Counted from the first letter of the stretch, positions 8,852 to 19,045 are shown. The stretch is 64,000 nucleotides of DNA from Parvibaculum sp. (GCA_017642695.1 JAEPQD010000001.1:2179701-2243700); one strand, 5' to 3'. Program-made: numbers and translations. The notes: a model not told the origin generated them from the letters alone.

Positions 8852-9907
8852 TCAGCTCGCCTGCGCCTGCAGGCTGTCTGCGGCGTGGAGCTCGGTGATC
8901 ACGCGATTCCGGCCGGCATGCTTCGCCTCGTAGAGGCAAGCGTCGGCACGCTCGATCAGGGAGGCTCCGGTTTCGCCCGGCTGTAGCAGCGCAATGCCCA
9001 TGGACATGGTCACCCGGCCGAGGGACTCGCCGGTCGAGCGCTTCACGAGTTCACGCGCCTGAACGGTTTCGCGGACCTTGTTGGCGATGGTTTCCGCCGA
9101 CAGGACTTCGGTTGCCGGCATGATGACCGCGAACTCCTCGCCACCGTAACGTGCGACGAAGTGGCCGGCCATGACGCCGGATTTCAGGCAGCTCGCAACA
9201 AGACGCAGGACCTGATCGCCCGTGCGATGACCGAACGTGTCGTTGAACTTCTTGAAGTGGTCGATGTCGCCGATGGCGAGGCAGAGCGGTGCACCTCCCT
9301 GCTGTGCGGCGGCGATTTCGCGGGCGAGCGCTTCGTCGAATGCCTTGCGGTTGTTTACGCCGGTCAGGCCATCCGTGCGGGCTTCGCTATGCGCCTTTTC
9401 GAGATTCTGCTGGAGTTCGTTGAGTTCTTTCTTGGTCGCCTGCAGGTGTTCCTCGAGTTCGGTGCTGCGCTCTTCCATCTTGCGGGACGCCGAGACGATG
9501 GCTTCGACCGCCTTTCGCACGTCGCTAGCGGAGGACTGGCTGGTCAGGCCTTCGCTGGCCTCGCGGACGGTTGTTCCGAGGGCGGTGGAGTTGCCCACCG
9601 TCTCCTCGATGATCTTCAGAATCTGGTCGACTTCCGTATTGAGCTTGTTGCCGGTGTTCAGAGTGACATCGGTAAGCTTGTCCTCGGCGAAGTAACGCTT
9701 CTGCAGGGAGGCCGTTGTGTCGAGATCGACCGGCTCGTTGTTCTCGATCCGCTCGTCGATTTCCTTGTTGAGTTCCGGCAGTCGGCCCGAAGCGTAGCGA
9801 AACCAGACGGAGTAGTTGTCAGGGCAGGGGGGGATGCCGTGATCCGCCATCAACTTGAGCGCCCGGTCGCTCCATTCCGTAGCAAATTCAACGTCTTCGG
9901 CCTGCAT
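8852..9907 (-). CDS. GGDEF-domain diguanylate cyclase
   Basis: 351-residue protein predicted to make cyclic di-GMP in the cytoplasm; no membrane segment is seen. The N-terminal half carries GIPPCPDNYSVWFRYASG, a block common to a Hyphomicrobiales family of cyclases, then a likely coiled coil rich in Glu, Leu and Lys (about residues 140-185). The C-terminal GGDEF domain has the active-site motif ARYGGEEFAVIMP. The RxxD inhibitory site expected just before the motif is absent (GVMAGHF there), so feedback inhibition by that route is unlikely. ATG 9907 is chosen over a TTG at 9955. Confidence 0.9.
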   Translation of the reverse strand: MQAEDVEFATEWSDRALKLMADHGIPPCPDNYSVWFRYASGRLPELNKEIDERIENNEPVDLDTTASLQKRYFAEDKLTDVTLNTGNKLNTEVDQILKIIEETVGNSTALGTTVREASEGLTSQSSASDVRKAVEAIVSASRKMEERSTELEEHLQATKKELNELQQNLEKAHSEARTDGLTGVNNRKAFDEALAREIAAAQQGGAPLCLAIGDIDHFKKFNDTFGHRTGDQVLRLVASCLKSGVMAGHFVARYGGEEFAVIMPATEVLSAETIANKVRETVQARELVKRSTGESLGRVTMSMGIALLQPGETGASLIERADACLYEAKHAGRNRVITELHAADSLQAQAS

Positions 9908-10236
9908 CACGAAAACAACCCCCGCTCGGTGGCCTGTGGCACCGTCTGAAATCAACAGCGCAAAACTAGGATCATTCAGTTACCTCGTGGTAAATCAGGC
10001 GGAAAATGGCGGTTTTTCGCCCTCGCCTGGTCCCTTGCGGCGGAAATGCCGCAATTCGCCGGCGACGGCCCTCCGGGGGCTCTCAAAGCGGCTGTTCTTA
10101 TGTATATTTCTTGAAAACAACGGGTTCCGGACCTGGCCGGTTCGAAGCCGATGGAAACAAGGTTGCCGCGAAAAGGGCAGCAGACGGATCAGACACGCTG
10201 CGGACATCCCCAGAACCGCACATCAGGAGGATTCAA

Positions 10237-11700
10237 ATGAGCTTGGCGGAGCAGACATCCCACGAAGCGGATTCGGCAACCATTTCGGCCTCGATAAGGG
10301 CCATTCTCGACCGCCAGAAGGCGGCTCATATCAAGGAGGGCCCGGCGAGCGCTGAACGGCGTATCGACTGGATGGATCGGGCCATAGCGCTCCTGGTGGA
10401 CAACCAGAAGGAAATCGTCGAGGCGCTTGCCTCCGACTTCGGGCATCGTAGCCACGAGCAGACCTTGCTAACGGATGTGATGGGCTCCATCGGTCCGCTC
10501 AAGCATGCAAAGAAGCATGTGCGCCAGTGGATGAAGCCGGAAAAGCGGAAGGTCCAGTTCCCGCTCAACCTGCTTGGCGCCAAGGCGCGCGTCGAATACC
10601 AGCCGCTCGGCACGGTTGGCATCATCAGCCCGTGGAACTTCCCGGTAAACCTCACATGGACGCCACTCGCAGGTGTCTTTGCCGCAGGCAACCGTGCGAT
10701 GATCAAGCCGTCGGAGTTTACCCCGGCGACTTCGGAACTTATGGCGCGCCTGCTTCGTCAGGCCTATGACGAAACGGAAGTGGCTGTCGTGACCGGTGGC
10801 CCGGCGGTGGGCGAGGCGTTCTCGCGTCAGCCCTTCGATCACCTCCTTTTCACCGGCGCGACTTCGATCGCCTATCACGTCATGCGTGCGGCAGCTGAAA
10901 ATCTCGTTCCGCTGACTCTGGAGCTGGGCGGAAAGTCGCCGGTGATTGTCTCGAAGACGGCGAAGATCGACGATGCGGCCGCGCGGATCATGAACGGCAA
11001 GGTGTTGAATGCCGGTCAGATCTGCCTCGCGCCGGACTATGTGTTCGTGCCGGAAGGCAAGGTCGACGAGTTCGTGAGCGAAGCCACAAAGTCGGTGACA
11101 AAAATGTTGCCGACAATGAAGGACAATCCGGACTACACCTCGATCATCAACCAGCGCCATTACGACCGCCTCAATTCCTATGTCGAGGACGCGAGGAACA
11201 AGGGGGCGAAAATCGTCGAGATCAATCCGGCGAACGAAGACTTCAGCCAGCAGCAGGCACACAAAATTCCACCCACGCTGGTGCTGAACCCGTCCGAGGA
11301 CATGAAGATCATGCAGGACGAGATCTTCGGTCCGCTCCTTCCCGTGAAAACCTACAAGGAAGTGGACGAGGTGCTCGGCTATGTAAACGGCCATGCCCGT
11401 CCGCTCGGCCTCTACTACTTCGGTGAAGACGAGAAGGAAGAGCGGACCGTGCTCGACCGCACGACGTCGGGCGGCGTAACCATCAACGACGTCATCATGC
11501 ATGTCTCTATGGAAGATTTGCCTTTTGGCGGCGTCGGTCCGTCCGGCATGGGTGCCTATCACGGGATCGATGGCTTCCGGACCTTCAGCCACGCCAAGGC
11601 GATTTACACGCAGTCGAAGGCGAAGATGGTCGCCGAGATGTTCCGCCCGCCTTATGGCGCGAAGACACGGAAGACACTTGCGATGCAGATCAAGAAATAG
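10237..11700 (+). CDS. Aldehyde dehydrogenase, coniferyl-aldehyde dehydrogenase type
   Basis: 487-residue NAD(P)-dependent aldehyde dehydrogenase. The general-base glutamate is in LELGGKSP (about residue 229) and the nucleophilic cysteine in NAGQICLAPDY (about residue 263); the GQICLAPDY form is typical of the short coniferyl/fatty aldehyde dehydrogenase subfamily. Motifs SPWNFPVNL and FTGATSIAY bind the cofactor. ATG 10237 has a strong AGGAGG six bases upstream. The gene stands alone, between a divergent cyclase and a convergent DUF1329 gene. The true substrate cannot be read from sequence; medium- or long-chain aldehydes are as likely as coniferyl aldehyde. Confidence 0.93.
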   Translation: MSLAEQTSHEADSATISASIRAILDRQKAAHIKEGPASAERRIDWMDRAIALLVDNQKEIVEALASDFGHRSHEQTLLTDVMGSIGPLKHAKKHVRQWMKPEKRKVQFPLNLLGAKARVEYQPLGTVGIISPWNFPVNLTWTPLAGVFAAGNRAMIKPSEFTPATSELMARLLRQAYDETEVAVVTGGPAVGEAFSRQPFDHLLFTGATSIAYHVMRAAAENLVPLTLELGGKSPVIVSKTAKIDDAAARIMNGKVLNAGQICLAPDYVFVPEGKVDEFVSEATKSVTKMLPTMKDNPDYTSIINQRHYDRLNSYVEDARNKGAKIVEINPANEDFSQQQAHKIPPTLVLNPSEDMKIMQDEIFGPLLPVKTYKEVDEVLGYVNGHARPLGLYYFGEDEKEERTVLDRTTSGGVTINDVIMHVSMEDLPFGGVGPSGMGAYHGIDGFRTFSHAKAIYTQSKAKMVAEMFRPPYGAKTRKTLAMQIKK

Positions 11701-11720
11701 AAGATATTCTTCGCAAAGGG

Positions 11721-11753
11721 AAAAGGCGGCCCTTTCGGGCCGCCTTTTCTTTT
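11721..11753. terminator. Bidirectional rho-independent terminator
   Basis: A 12-bp perfect stem (11721-11732 with 11737-11748) closed by a TTTC loop, with A-run and T-run flanks. It lies between the aldehyde dehydrogenase and the convergent DUF1329 gene and can serve both. Confidence 0.88.
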
Positions 11754-11767
11754 GCCGGAAGCGTCCT

Positions 11768-13171
11768 TTATCTGCCGCTCAGTTTGCTGATGGACGCCGG
11801 TGTGTAGCGGTCTTCGTTCAGCTCGTCGGCGAAGTAGTTGATTGGCGGTTCTTCGTTGATGAGCCCCCCGATCAGATAGCGTTCTCCCATGAGGTCGTAG
11901 GACGTACCGCCGATGCCCGAACAGGTGGGCACTTCATAGGCAGTCATCGGGAAATTTTCCTGGACGCGCCAGAGCTCGCCTCTCGTGTCGTAGAGTTCCG
12001 TTGCGACGATTCCCCAGCTGTCTTCGTCGATGTAGAAACGGCGGCGCTGATACACGTGCCGGGTACCCGCCTTCAAATTCGCCTCGATCACCCAAACACG
12101 GTGCAGTTCATAGCGCGGATACTCCTGGTTGATATGATAGGGCTTGATGTAGTCGTCATACTTCACCTTGTCGGAGCCAAGTCGGTAGTTGTTATAAGGA
12201 ATATAAAGCTCCTTCTTGCCGATGAAGGTCCAGTCGTAGCGATCGGGCGAGCCGTTGAAACCTCCCAGGCTGTCCACTGTCGCCATGCCATCGGTGTTGG
12301 TGCCGGGATTGTCGTAGGCTATGTCCGGCGCTCGTCTCACGCGGCGGGTGCCGGGGCTATAGAACCAGGCGAGCCGCGCCTGCTTCGCCATATTGATTGT
12401 TTCGTGAACGAGCACGACATTGCCCGCACTTCGTGCCGGTGCAAGCGTATGCGCGATATACTTCGCCCAGACGTTCTCGAGCTGCTCGACATTTGTCACC
12501 TTCGGATCGTTCCAGGCAACAATGGCTTCGTCCTGCACTGTGAAATGCACATAGTTGCCGTTGCTTGTTGGAACGGCTGCCGCAAACTGCCGCGTCGCCT
12601 TGAAGATCGACAGCGGCATCATGTGATTCCATATGATCTCGAGCGCATTGTTGGGAATGGGAAAGGGCTTGCTGTGGATCGCGTTGGTTATGCCGTTCCC
12701 GCCCTCCGCCAGTTCGCCCGTAAGCGCATTTTGTTTGATGGCGGCGTAAGCTGATTCCGGCCCGGCGCAGGTGCGGTGCGTCGGATAGACCTTCATGAAA
12801 TAGGTGTCTTTGTAGCGCTGCATCAGCGCCTTGGTGGTGCCGGTCATCTTGTCGGCATGGTCTGCCATGTTGGCTGGCGTGATGGTGAAGAGCGGCGCTT
12901 CACCTTCGAAGGGGTCGGGATGATGCATGCCGGGTTGATAGCCGGTCCCAGGCGGCGGATCGGTCAATCCGCCGGTCCAGGCGGGAATGGATCCGTCTGC
13001 ATTTCCGCCTCTCTCGGCTCCGGTTGGCGTCAGGTCTTTCCCCAGACGGGCGGCAACTTCGGCAGGAACCGCGGCAGTGGCAATCTGTATGGTGCTGGCC
13101 AACGTTACCGCTGTAACGGCAAGCAACAAGGCTATCCGGCGCTGTAACTCGAAAGAACGGACAAATTCCAT
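11768..13171 (-). CDS. DUF1329 protein, predicted exported
   Basis: 467 residues. The first 33 residues include a hydrophobic stretch (IALLLAVTAVTLASTIQIATA) ending in an AXA-like site, consistent with a Sec signal peptide. The mature protein begins AVPAEVAARLGKDLTPTGAERGGN and continues IPAWTGGLT, the usual opening of DUF1329 proteins. The family is predicted periplasmic or outer-membrane associated and is often found in hydrocarbon- or lipid-degrading bacteria near export genes; no biochemical role is established. Here it has no such neighbours, being flanked by the helicase gene and the convergent aldehyde dehydrogenase. Confidence 0.85.
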   Translation of the reverse strand: MEFVRSFELQRRIALLLAVTAVTLASTIQIATAAVPAEVAARLGKDLTPTGAERGGNADGSIPAWTGGLTDPPPGTGYQPGMHHPDPFEGEAPLFTITPANMADHADKMTGTTKALMQRYKDTYFMKVYPTHRTCAGPESAYAAIKQNALTGELAEGGNGITNAIHSKPFPIPNNALEIIWNHMMPLSIFKATRQFAAAVPTSNGNYVHFTVQDEAIVAWNDPKVTNVEQLENVWAKYIAHTLAPARSAGNVVLVHETINMAKQARLAWFYSPGTRRVRRAPDIAYDNPGTNTDGMATVDSLGGFNGSPDRYDWTFIGKKELYIPYNNYRLGSDKVKYDDYIKPYHINQEYPRYELHRVWVIEANLKAGTRHVYQRRRFYIDEDSWGIVATELYDTRGELWRVQENFPMTAYEVPTCSGIGGTSYDLMGERYLIGGLINEEPPINYFADELNEDRYTPASISKLSGR

Positions 13172-13262
13172 CGTGCTTCTCCCACCCTTGAATGCCTCTT
13201 CCCGGCCGCCTGCAGTATGATAAAGAAAATTTACTAACTGGGAAAGCAGCTTCCGGAACGAA

Positions 13263-13290
13263 GAAAGGCGGTTCGTGTGAACCGCCTTTC
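13263..13290 (-). terminator. Terminator of the helicase gene
   Basis: A 12-bp perfect inverted repeat (13263-13274 with 13279-13290) around a four-base loop, followed on the minus strand by TTCTT. It lies 25 bases past the helicase stop and separates it from the DUF1329 gene. Confidence 0.7.
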
Positions 13291-13315
13291 GTGGAAATCT
13301 CGTTTGGTGGTCGCG

Positions 13316-14818
13316 TCAGGCGTCTTCCGACTCCGCCTCGAGTTCGTCGTCGGTTTCCTTGGTATTCTTCTTCGGGAGCTTCACTGCGCGAAGAATGAAG
13401 GCGGGCACGTGGTCCCCGAGCCCGACGACCGGCTGGTCGTCGTCCCGATCGCGTCCTCGCCCGCCGCGCTCTCGCCGCGCCGGTTTCTCTTCCGGCTTTG
13501 CAGTCTTCTGAGGCTGCTTGTCTTCGGTCTTTTCGGCAGGCTCGTTTTGCTGCGCGGTTTCCTGGGACGGTTCGGCGGCAGCCTTGTCCTTGTTGCGGCC
13601 GCCGCGGCGCCCGCGGCTACGCTTCGCTTCTTTCTTGCCGTCATCTTCGGCCGCGGCAGTCTCGGGCTCGGACGGAGTTGCTTCGGCGGGAGCCGGCGCC
13701 GCGGCGTCCTTCTCTTGCGTCGGAATTGGATTGCCGATCAGCTTTTCAATGGCGGCGAGATATTTGCCATCTTCCCGCGTGGCGAATGTGTAGGCGATGC
13801 CGCTTTTGCCCGCCCGACCGGTACGACCGATGCGGTGAACATAGTCTTCCGCGTGGCTCGGCACGTCGTAGTTGAATACGTGGCTCACATCCGGAATATC
13901 GAGACCGCGCGCCGCGACGTCGCTTGCTACGAGGAGACGGATGTTCCCTTTGCGGAACCCATCCAGCGTCTTTGTGCGCGTCGACTGGTCGAGGTCGCCA
14001 TGAATGGCGCCTGCCGACAAACCGGCCTTGCTGAGGGCGCGCTCTAGTACCGAGACGTCGCGCTTGCGGTTGCAGAAGATGATTGCGTTCTTGAGGTCTT
14101 CGTCGTCGATGATCTTCTGCAACAGGTCGCGTTTGCCGTCGCGCGTTGTCTTGATCAACACCTGCTTGATGCCCGCGCCGGTGGACGCTGCGCGCGCCAC
14201 TTCGATCCGCTCCGGATTATGTAGAAATGTGTCGGTAAGGCGCTGAATCTCCGGCGGCATGGTCGCCGAGAAAAAGAGCGTTTGCCGCGTGAAGGGCAGC
14301 TTCTTGCAGATCTCTTCGATATCCGGGATGAAGCCCATATCGAGCATGCGATCGGCTTCGTCGATCACGAGAATCTGCACACCTGTCAGCAACACCTTGC
14401 CGCGTCCGCAGTGATCGAGAAGACGGCCGGGGGTTGCAATCAGGACATCGACGCCGCGGTCCAGCTTCTTTTCCTGGTCACCGAAGGAAACGCCACCAAT
14501 GAGAAGGGCCATCGATAGCTTGTTGTATTTGCCGTAGGTCTCGAAGTTTTCCGCAACCTGGGCGGCAAGCTCGCGTGTAGGCTCAAGGATCAGCGAGCGC
14601 GGCATGCGCGCCCTGGCGCGTCCCCGCGACAGCTTGTCGATCATTGGAAGTGTGAACGAAGCGGTCTTGCCAGTACCCGTCTGCGCGATGCCGAGTACGT
14701 CGCGCCCGCCCAGAACGTGAGGAATGGCTTGTTCCTGGATGGGGGTAGGTGTCGTGTAACCGGTTTCGGCCACAGCTTTCAGAATCTCCGGCGCGAGGCC
14801 GAGGTCGTCGAATGTCAT
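13316..14818 (-). CDS. DEAD-box RNA helicase, RhlE-type
   Basis: 500-residue ATP-dependent RNA helicase. In order: Q motif near residue 25, AQTGTGKTASF (Walker A), PTRELAAQ, TPGRLLD, VIDEADRMLD (DEAD), SATMP, ARGLDIPDV and HRIGRTGRAG. The core ends near residue 375 and is followed by about 125 low-complexity residues rich in Ala, Glu and Lys with two Arg/Gly patches (RSRGRRGGRNK and ARRERGGRGRDRD), typical RNA-binding tails. Such helicases help rRNA maturation and growth at low temperature. The 333-base divergent region upstream leaves room for a long leader. Confidence 0.93.
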   Translation of the reverse strand: MTFDDLGLAPEILKAVAETGYTTPTPIQEQAIPHVLGGRDVLGIAQTGTGKTASFTLPMIDKLSRGRARARMPRSLILEPTRELAAQVAENFETYGKYNKLSMALLIGGVSFGDQEKKLDRGVDVLIATPGRLLDHCGRGKVLLTGVQILVIDEADRMLDMGFIPDIEEICKKLPFTRQTLFFSATMPPEIQRLTDTFLHNPERIEVARAASTGAGIKQVLIKTTRDGKRDLLQKIIDDEDLKNAIIFCNRKRDVSVLERALSKAGLSAGAIHGDLDQSTRTKTLDGFRKGNIRLLVASDVAARGLDIPDVSHVFNYDVPSHAEDYVHRIGRTGRAGKSGIAYTFATREDGKYLAAIEKLIGNPIPTQEKDAAAPAPAEATPSEPETAAAEDDGKKEAKRSRGRRGGRNKDKAAAEPSQETAQQNEPAEKTEDKQPQKTAKPEEKPARRERGGRGRDRDDDQPVVGLGDHVPAFILRAVKLPKKNTKETDDELEAESEDA

Positions 14819-15151
14819 GAAGAAGCCCTGTATACCTTAAATGTGCTGTCCGGATGGCCCACTTTCAGGGCCTCGTGGACGAACCTGCCGAACGGATTCG
14901 GTAGGGTCGGACAGATCGTGCGCGTGGTTTCGCGGCCGCGCGAATCCGCAAACATTGGCCGGACCATAGGGACAATCGACAAATTGTCAACAGAACGGGC
15001 GGCCATTCGCCTGATCTGACAGGCCAACGCACCGCGGCAGACGAAAATATCCACGATTGTGATGAATAGAGCTCACCCGGTCGATGTTCGGGAAAGAGTT
15101 CCCTTTGGTTTCCTGAACGTTAAGGCTTTTTGTCCCAGTATCGAGGGCAAG
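14819..15151. other. Divergent intergenic region, helicase / histidine kinase
   Basis: 333 bases with no gene I can support. It must hold promoters for both flanking genes. The clearest element is an inverted repeat, GACAAT at 14971-14976 and ATTGTC at 14983-14988, separated by six bases, which could be an operator. In-frame GTG 15059 and ATG 15062 could extend the kinase N-terminus by about 30 residues, but that segment does not look like protein from this family. Confidence 0.4.
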
Positions 15152-16300
15152 ATGGCACGCAATGGTCAGCGCGAAGGTATGACCGGGCAACCCGCAAAAG
15201 AGCCGAAAATCTCTCCGGAAGCTGGCGCCGCAGGACCCGTGCGGTCCCGCGAAAGGCGGAGTCTTTTTTCGTCGTTCAACCGGCTGCTCGGCCGTATGAG
15301 CATGTTTGCGGCAACGGCCTTGTTGACGGGGGTCGCGGTGGTGCTCGCGCTTCTCGTGAACTGGCTAATCGGGACGACCGGTTTCATCGAATTCACCTGG
15401 CAACTCGTGGTTGCAGCGATCGGCTCCACGGTTCTGGTCGGCGTTCCGATCATCATCTATTCGCAGATCGTCATTCGCGAACTCAAGACCTCGCGAGGCA
15501 CGCTGCGGCGAATGACGGAGCAGCTCGCATGGGCCGTAAATAACGCCGAGCACGCCAACGAGGCGAAGTCCCATTTCCTCGCGAACATGAGCCATGAGCT
15601 CAGGACGCCGCTCAACGCCATCATCGGTTTCTCCGATATAATTCGGAATCAGCGTTTCGGCGAGATCGGCAATCCCCGCTACAGCGAATATGCGAAGGAT
15701 ATCAACGACAGCGGTCTCCATCTGCTGAGCATCATCAACGACATTCTCGATCTGGCGAAAATCGAGGCAGGTCACGCAGGCGTTCAGGAGCAGATCGAAT
15801 TCGAGATCGCTCCCGTCATCTCCAGCGCCGTGCGTATGGTCACCCCGCTAGCGGAGCGCCGTGGTGTCGATCTTGCCGTTCTCTCTTGTCCGGAACCGGT
15901 TCGTCTCACCGGGGTCGAACGCATGATCCGCCAGGTACTCGTCAACGTGATGTCGAACGCCGTTAAGTTCACGGATGAAGGGGGATCCGTAACGGTCGTA
16001 ACCGAACGCCGCGCCGGCGGGAGCTTTCGCATCTCGATCACGGACACAGGCATCGGCATGTCCTCCGAGGAGGTGAAGGTTGCCCTCACGCCGTTCGGTC
16101 AGGCTGACAATACGCTGGCCCGGAAGCACGAAGGCACGGGGCTTGGCCTTCCTCTCGCAAATGCGATGATGGAGTTGCACGGGGGGAGGCTGGTGGTCAA
16201 AAGCAAGCCCGGCCGCGGTACGACAATCGTGCTTGTCTTTCCCGCAGCGCGTGTGTCCGTCCCTTCACGGGAGGAAACGGTCGCCGAGCGCGCGTCCTGA
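15152..16300 (+). CDS. Membrane sensor histidine kinase
   Basis: 382 residues. Two predicted membrane helices (about 51-73 and 83-105) separated by a short loop leave almost no periplasmic sensor. A linker leads to the HisKA domain with phospho-acceptor His148 in FLANMSHELRTPLNAIIGFSDI. The ATPase domain has the N box NVMSNAVKF, G1 DTGIGM and G2 GTGLGLPLA. This HisKA form is frequent in alphaproteobacterial kinases of the PleC/DivJ/PdhS type. No response regulator is adjacent, so it is an orphan whose partner cannot be named. ATG 15152 has GAGGGC just upstream. Confidence 0.9.
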   Translation: MARNGQREGMTGQPAKEPKISPEAGAAGPVRSRERRSLFSSFNRLLGRMSMFAATALLTGVAVVLALLVNWLIGTTGFIEFTWQLVVAAIGSTVLVGVPIIIYSQIVIRELKTSRGTLRRMTEQLAWAVNNAEHANEAKSHFLANMSHELRTPLNAIIGFSDIIRNQRFGEIGNPRYSEYAKDINDSGLHLLSIINDILDLAKIEAGHAGVQEQIEFEIAPVISSAVRMVTPLAERRGVDLAVLSCPEPVRLTGVERMIRQVLVNVMSNAVKFTDEGGSVTVVTERRAGGSFRISITDTGIGMSSEEVKVALTPFGQADNTLARKHEGTGLGLPLANAMMELHGGRLVVKSKPGRGTTIVLVFPAARVSVPSREETVAERAS

Positions 16301-16306
16301 GACGCT

Positions 16307-18361
16307 TCAGATGTCGAGATCGTGGGCGAACTCGGCGTGTTCCTGAATGAACTGGAAACGCAGTTCAGGTTTGTTACCCATCAGACGGTCAATCGCGCCC
16401 GCCGTTTCCTTCGCTTCGTCGTCCGGTACGATCACACGCATCAGCGTTCGCTTGCCGCGCGCCATTGTTGTCTCTTTAAGCTGTGCGGGCATCATCTCGC
16501 CGAGACCCTTGAAGCGGCTTACCTCGATCTTGCCCTTGCCGGTGAACTCCTTCTTCAGAAGTTCGTCCTTGTGGGCGTCGTCGCGAGCATAAAGCGTCTT
16601 GCCGCCCTGGGTGATCTTGTAGAGCGGCGGCACGGCCATATAGAGATGACCCTCTCTTATGAGCGCAGGTAACTCCCGGTAGAAGAAGGTTATGAGAAGC
16701 GAAGCGATGTGAGCGCCGTCGACATCGGCGTCGGTCATGATGATGATCTTGTCGTAGCGCAGGTCTTCGCCCCGATAGTGACTGCCTGTGCGGACACCGA
16801 GTGCCTGAATGAGGTCCGATATCTGCTGGTTCTGAGCGAGCTTGGCGCCGCTGGCGCTGGCAACGTTCAGTATCTTGCCGCGGAGCGGCAGGATCGCCTG
16901 GCTCGCGCGGTCGCGTGCCTGCTTCGCCGATCCGCCGGCGCTGTCGCCTTCGACGATGAAGATTTCCGAGCCGTCCGCGGCCGACTGAGAGCAATCGGCG
17001 AGCTTGCCGGGCAGGCGCAGCTTTCGCGTTGCACTTTTCCGCGCCACGTCTTTTTCCTGCCGCCGCTTCAGCCGCTCGTCGGCCCGGTCGATCACCCAGT
17101 CGAGGAGCTTGTTTGCCTGCTGCGGGGCGGCTGTGAGCCAGTGATCGAAATGGTCTCCTATGGCCCGCTCGACGAGCCGCTGTGCTTCCGCTGTCGCGAG
17201 CTTCTCCTTGGTCTGACCCTGAAACTCCGGTTCGCGGATGAATACGGAAAGCATCGCGCCTGCCGTACCCAGCAGGTCGTCTGCCTGGATCTGTCCCGCC
17301 TTCTTGTTGCCGACCATGTCGCCATAGGCCTTGAGGCCCTTGGTGAGCGCGGCGCGCAGCCCGGCCTCATGCGTACCGCCCTCGGAAGTCGGCACCGTGT
17401 TGCAGTAGGAATTGAGAAAGCCGTCGCCGCCGCCGAACCAGGCAATCGCCCACTCGACAGAGCCGTGGTTGCCGGCCTTCGATACCTTTCCCGTGAAAGG
17501 CTCCGCCGTCACCGTGTCGTAGCCGTCGATCGACGCCTTGAGATAGTCGACGAGGCCGCCCGGGAAATGCAGTACGTCGTTTGCTGGCGTGTCGTCCTTC
17601 TCGCCGATCAGTTCGGCCGCGCAGTTCCAGCGGATTTCGACGCCGCCGAAGAGATAAGCCTTGGAGCGCGCCATCTTGTAGAGGCGTTTCGGAATGAAAT
17701 GCGCGCCCTTGCCGAAGATCTCGGCATCCGGGTGGAAGGTGATCCGTGTGCCGCGCCGGTTGTGGACCTTGCCCTCGTCGATGAGCTTTGTTGTCGGATG
17801 GCCGCGCTCATAGGTTTGGGTATAGAGCGTCTGATCGCGCGCCACCTCGACACGGAAACGGTCCGAAAGCGCGTTCACCACCGAGACGCCGACGCCGTGC
17901 AGACCGCCTGAGGTCTCGTAGGCCTTCCCGCCGAACTTTCCCCCTGAATGGAGCGTCGTGAGAATGACCTCCAGCGCCGACTTGTTCTTGAATTTCGGAT
18001 GCGGATCCACCGGAATGCCGCGCCCGTTGTCCGCGACGGTGAGGCTGCCGTCCTTCTCGAGCGTTACGTCGATCCAGTTCGCATGGCCCGCGACCGCTTC
18101 GTCCATCGAATTGTCGAGGACTTCGGCGAAAAGGTGATGCAGCGCCTTCTCGTCGGTGCCGCCGATATACATGCCCGGCCGCCGGCGCACCGGCTCGAGT
18201 CCCTCGAGAACCTCGATGTCCTTCGCCGAATAGCTGCCGTCGCCCTTCGCCGCCGATCTGGCGGCGGGCTTGCTCTTCGGCGCCGCCTGCTTCGGGGCGC
18301 TCGGCGCTGAGGAGAAGAGGTCGTCGGTGTCGTCGGATTTGCGCGTCTTGCGGGCGGCCAT
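16307..18361 (-). CDS. parE: DNA topoisomerase IV subunit B
   Basis: 684-residue ATPase subunit of topoisomerase IV, which separates linked daughter chromosomes with ParC. After a Lys/Ala/Pro/Ser-rich leader of about 50 residues come the GHKL motifs [21 protein letters not shown] and [17 protein letters not shown], then the TOPRIM motifs [15 protein letters not shown] and DADVDGAHI. The segment [16 protein letters not shown] matches ParE rather than GyrB. The frame continues upstream to 18457, but ATG 18361 (MAARKTRKS) is the likely start. It converges with the histidine kinase, six bases apart. Confidence 0.93.
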   Translation of the reverse strand: MAARKTRKSDDTDDLFSSAPSAPKQAAPKSKPAARSAAKGDGSYSAKDIEVLEGLEPVRRRPGMYIGGTDEKALHHLFAEVLDNSMDEAVAGHANWIDVTLEKDGSLTVADNGRGIPVDPHPKFKNKSALEVILTTLHSGGKFGGKAYETSGGLHGVGVSVVNALSDRFRVEVARDQTLYTQTYERGHPTTKLIDEGKVHNRRGTRITFHPDAEIFGKGAHFIPKRLYKMARSKAYLFGGVEIRWNCAAELIGEKDDTPANDVLHFPGGLVDYLKASIDGYDTVTAEPFTGKVSKAGNHGSVEWAIAWFGGGDGFLNSYCNTVPTSEGGTHEAGLRAALTKGLKAYGDMVGNKKAGQIQADDLLGTAGAMLSVFIREPEFQGQTKEKLATAEAQRLVERAIGDHFDHWLTAAPQQANKLLDWVIDRADERLKRRQEKDVARKSATRKLRLPGKLADCSQSAADGSEIFIVEGDSAGGSAKQARDRASQAILPLRGKILNVASASGAKLAQNQQISDLIQALGVRTGSHYRGEDLRYDKIIIMTDADVDGAHIASLLITFFYRELPALIREGHLYMAVPPLYKITQGGKTLYARDDAHKDELLKKEFTGKGKIEVSRFKGLGEMMPAQLKETTMARGKRTLMRVIVPDDEAKETAGAIDRLMGNKPELRFQFIQEHAEFAHDLDI

Positions 18362-18457
18362 GAACTCGGAACTTTGTGTGAGAGAATCACTCAGGATTGT
18401 AGGGCGGGGCGGCCCTGGGGCCAATCGCACCCGCTTGTCCCAGGCCTTATAGCCCAT

Positions 18458-19045
18458 TCACCTGAGAAGTGCGCGTTCGAGTGCGGCCGTGATTGTTTTC
18501 GCGGCATGGCCTTCGCTCCAGCTGCAATCCCGTGTGAGGAGGCCCCAGCTTTCGACCGATGAGCCCGCCCAGAGAAAATCCGCTGCCTTCGCAACGCTCC
18601 AATGGCTGGCGAGCTCTCCCGCTTTGTCGAGGCCACGGATGAGCTGCCGGAAGGCCCGTCTCAGATCGTCCATTCGGTCGTCCCACGCCGCCGCCGCTTC
18701 CTCGTCCGTGGCGCGCAGGCGAATGAGGTCGCTCGCGACCGGATAGATGTAAGGCACGAAGTCGAACCATGCCGCGAGGCAGGCGCGGAAGCGTTCCCGT
18801 GGGTCGGGAGTGGCGAACGCGGCATCGAACTTCTTCCAGATACCGGCGCGTTCGTCGGCACGGCGGACGAGGGCGAGGAGAAGACCGCCCCGCGAACCGA
18901 AATGCACATAGACCGATTGCCGTGTGATGCCCGCCGCCGCCGCGACCTCGCCGAGGGACACGGAGGCGCCGCGTTCGGCGATCAGCGTCCAGGCGGCGTC
19001 GAGAATTTCGCCGCGGGTGCGCTCGGATTTCGTGTTTTTTGACAT
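18458..19045 (-). CDS. TetR-family transcriptional regulator
   Basis: 195-residue regulator. The N-terminal helix-turn-helix domain is plain: RGEILDAAWTLIAERGASVSLGEVAAAAGITRQSVYVHFGSRGGLL. The C-terminal ligand domain is unclassified. ATG 19045 gives MSKNTKSERT; ATG 19054 would add MRH. It is divergent from a DUF1330 / Old Yellow Enzyme / DASS transporter set, and the short shared region carries repeated ACATGTGT elements, so it likely represses itself and that set in response to a small molecule. It reads toward the parE gene, with about 100 bases between. Confidence 0.9.
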   Translation of the reverse strand: MSKNTKSERTRGEILDAAWTLIAERGASVSLGEVAAAAGITRQSVYVHFGSRGGLLLALVRRADERAGIWKKFDAAFATPDPRERFRACLAAWFDFVPYIYPVASDLIRLRATDEEAAAAWDDRMDDLRRAFRQLIRGLDKAGELASHWSVAKAADFLWAGSSVESWGLLTRDCSWSEGHAAKTITAALERALLR

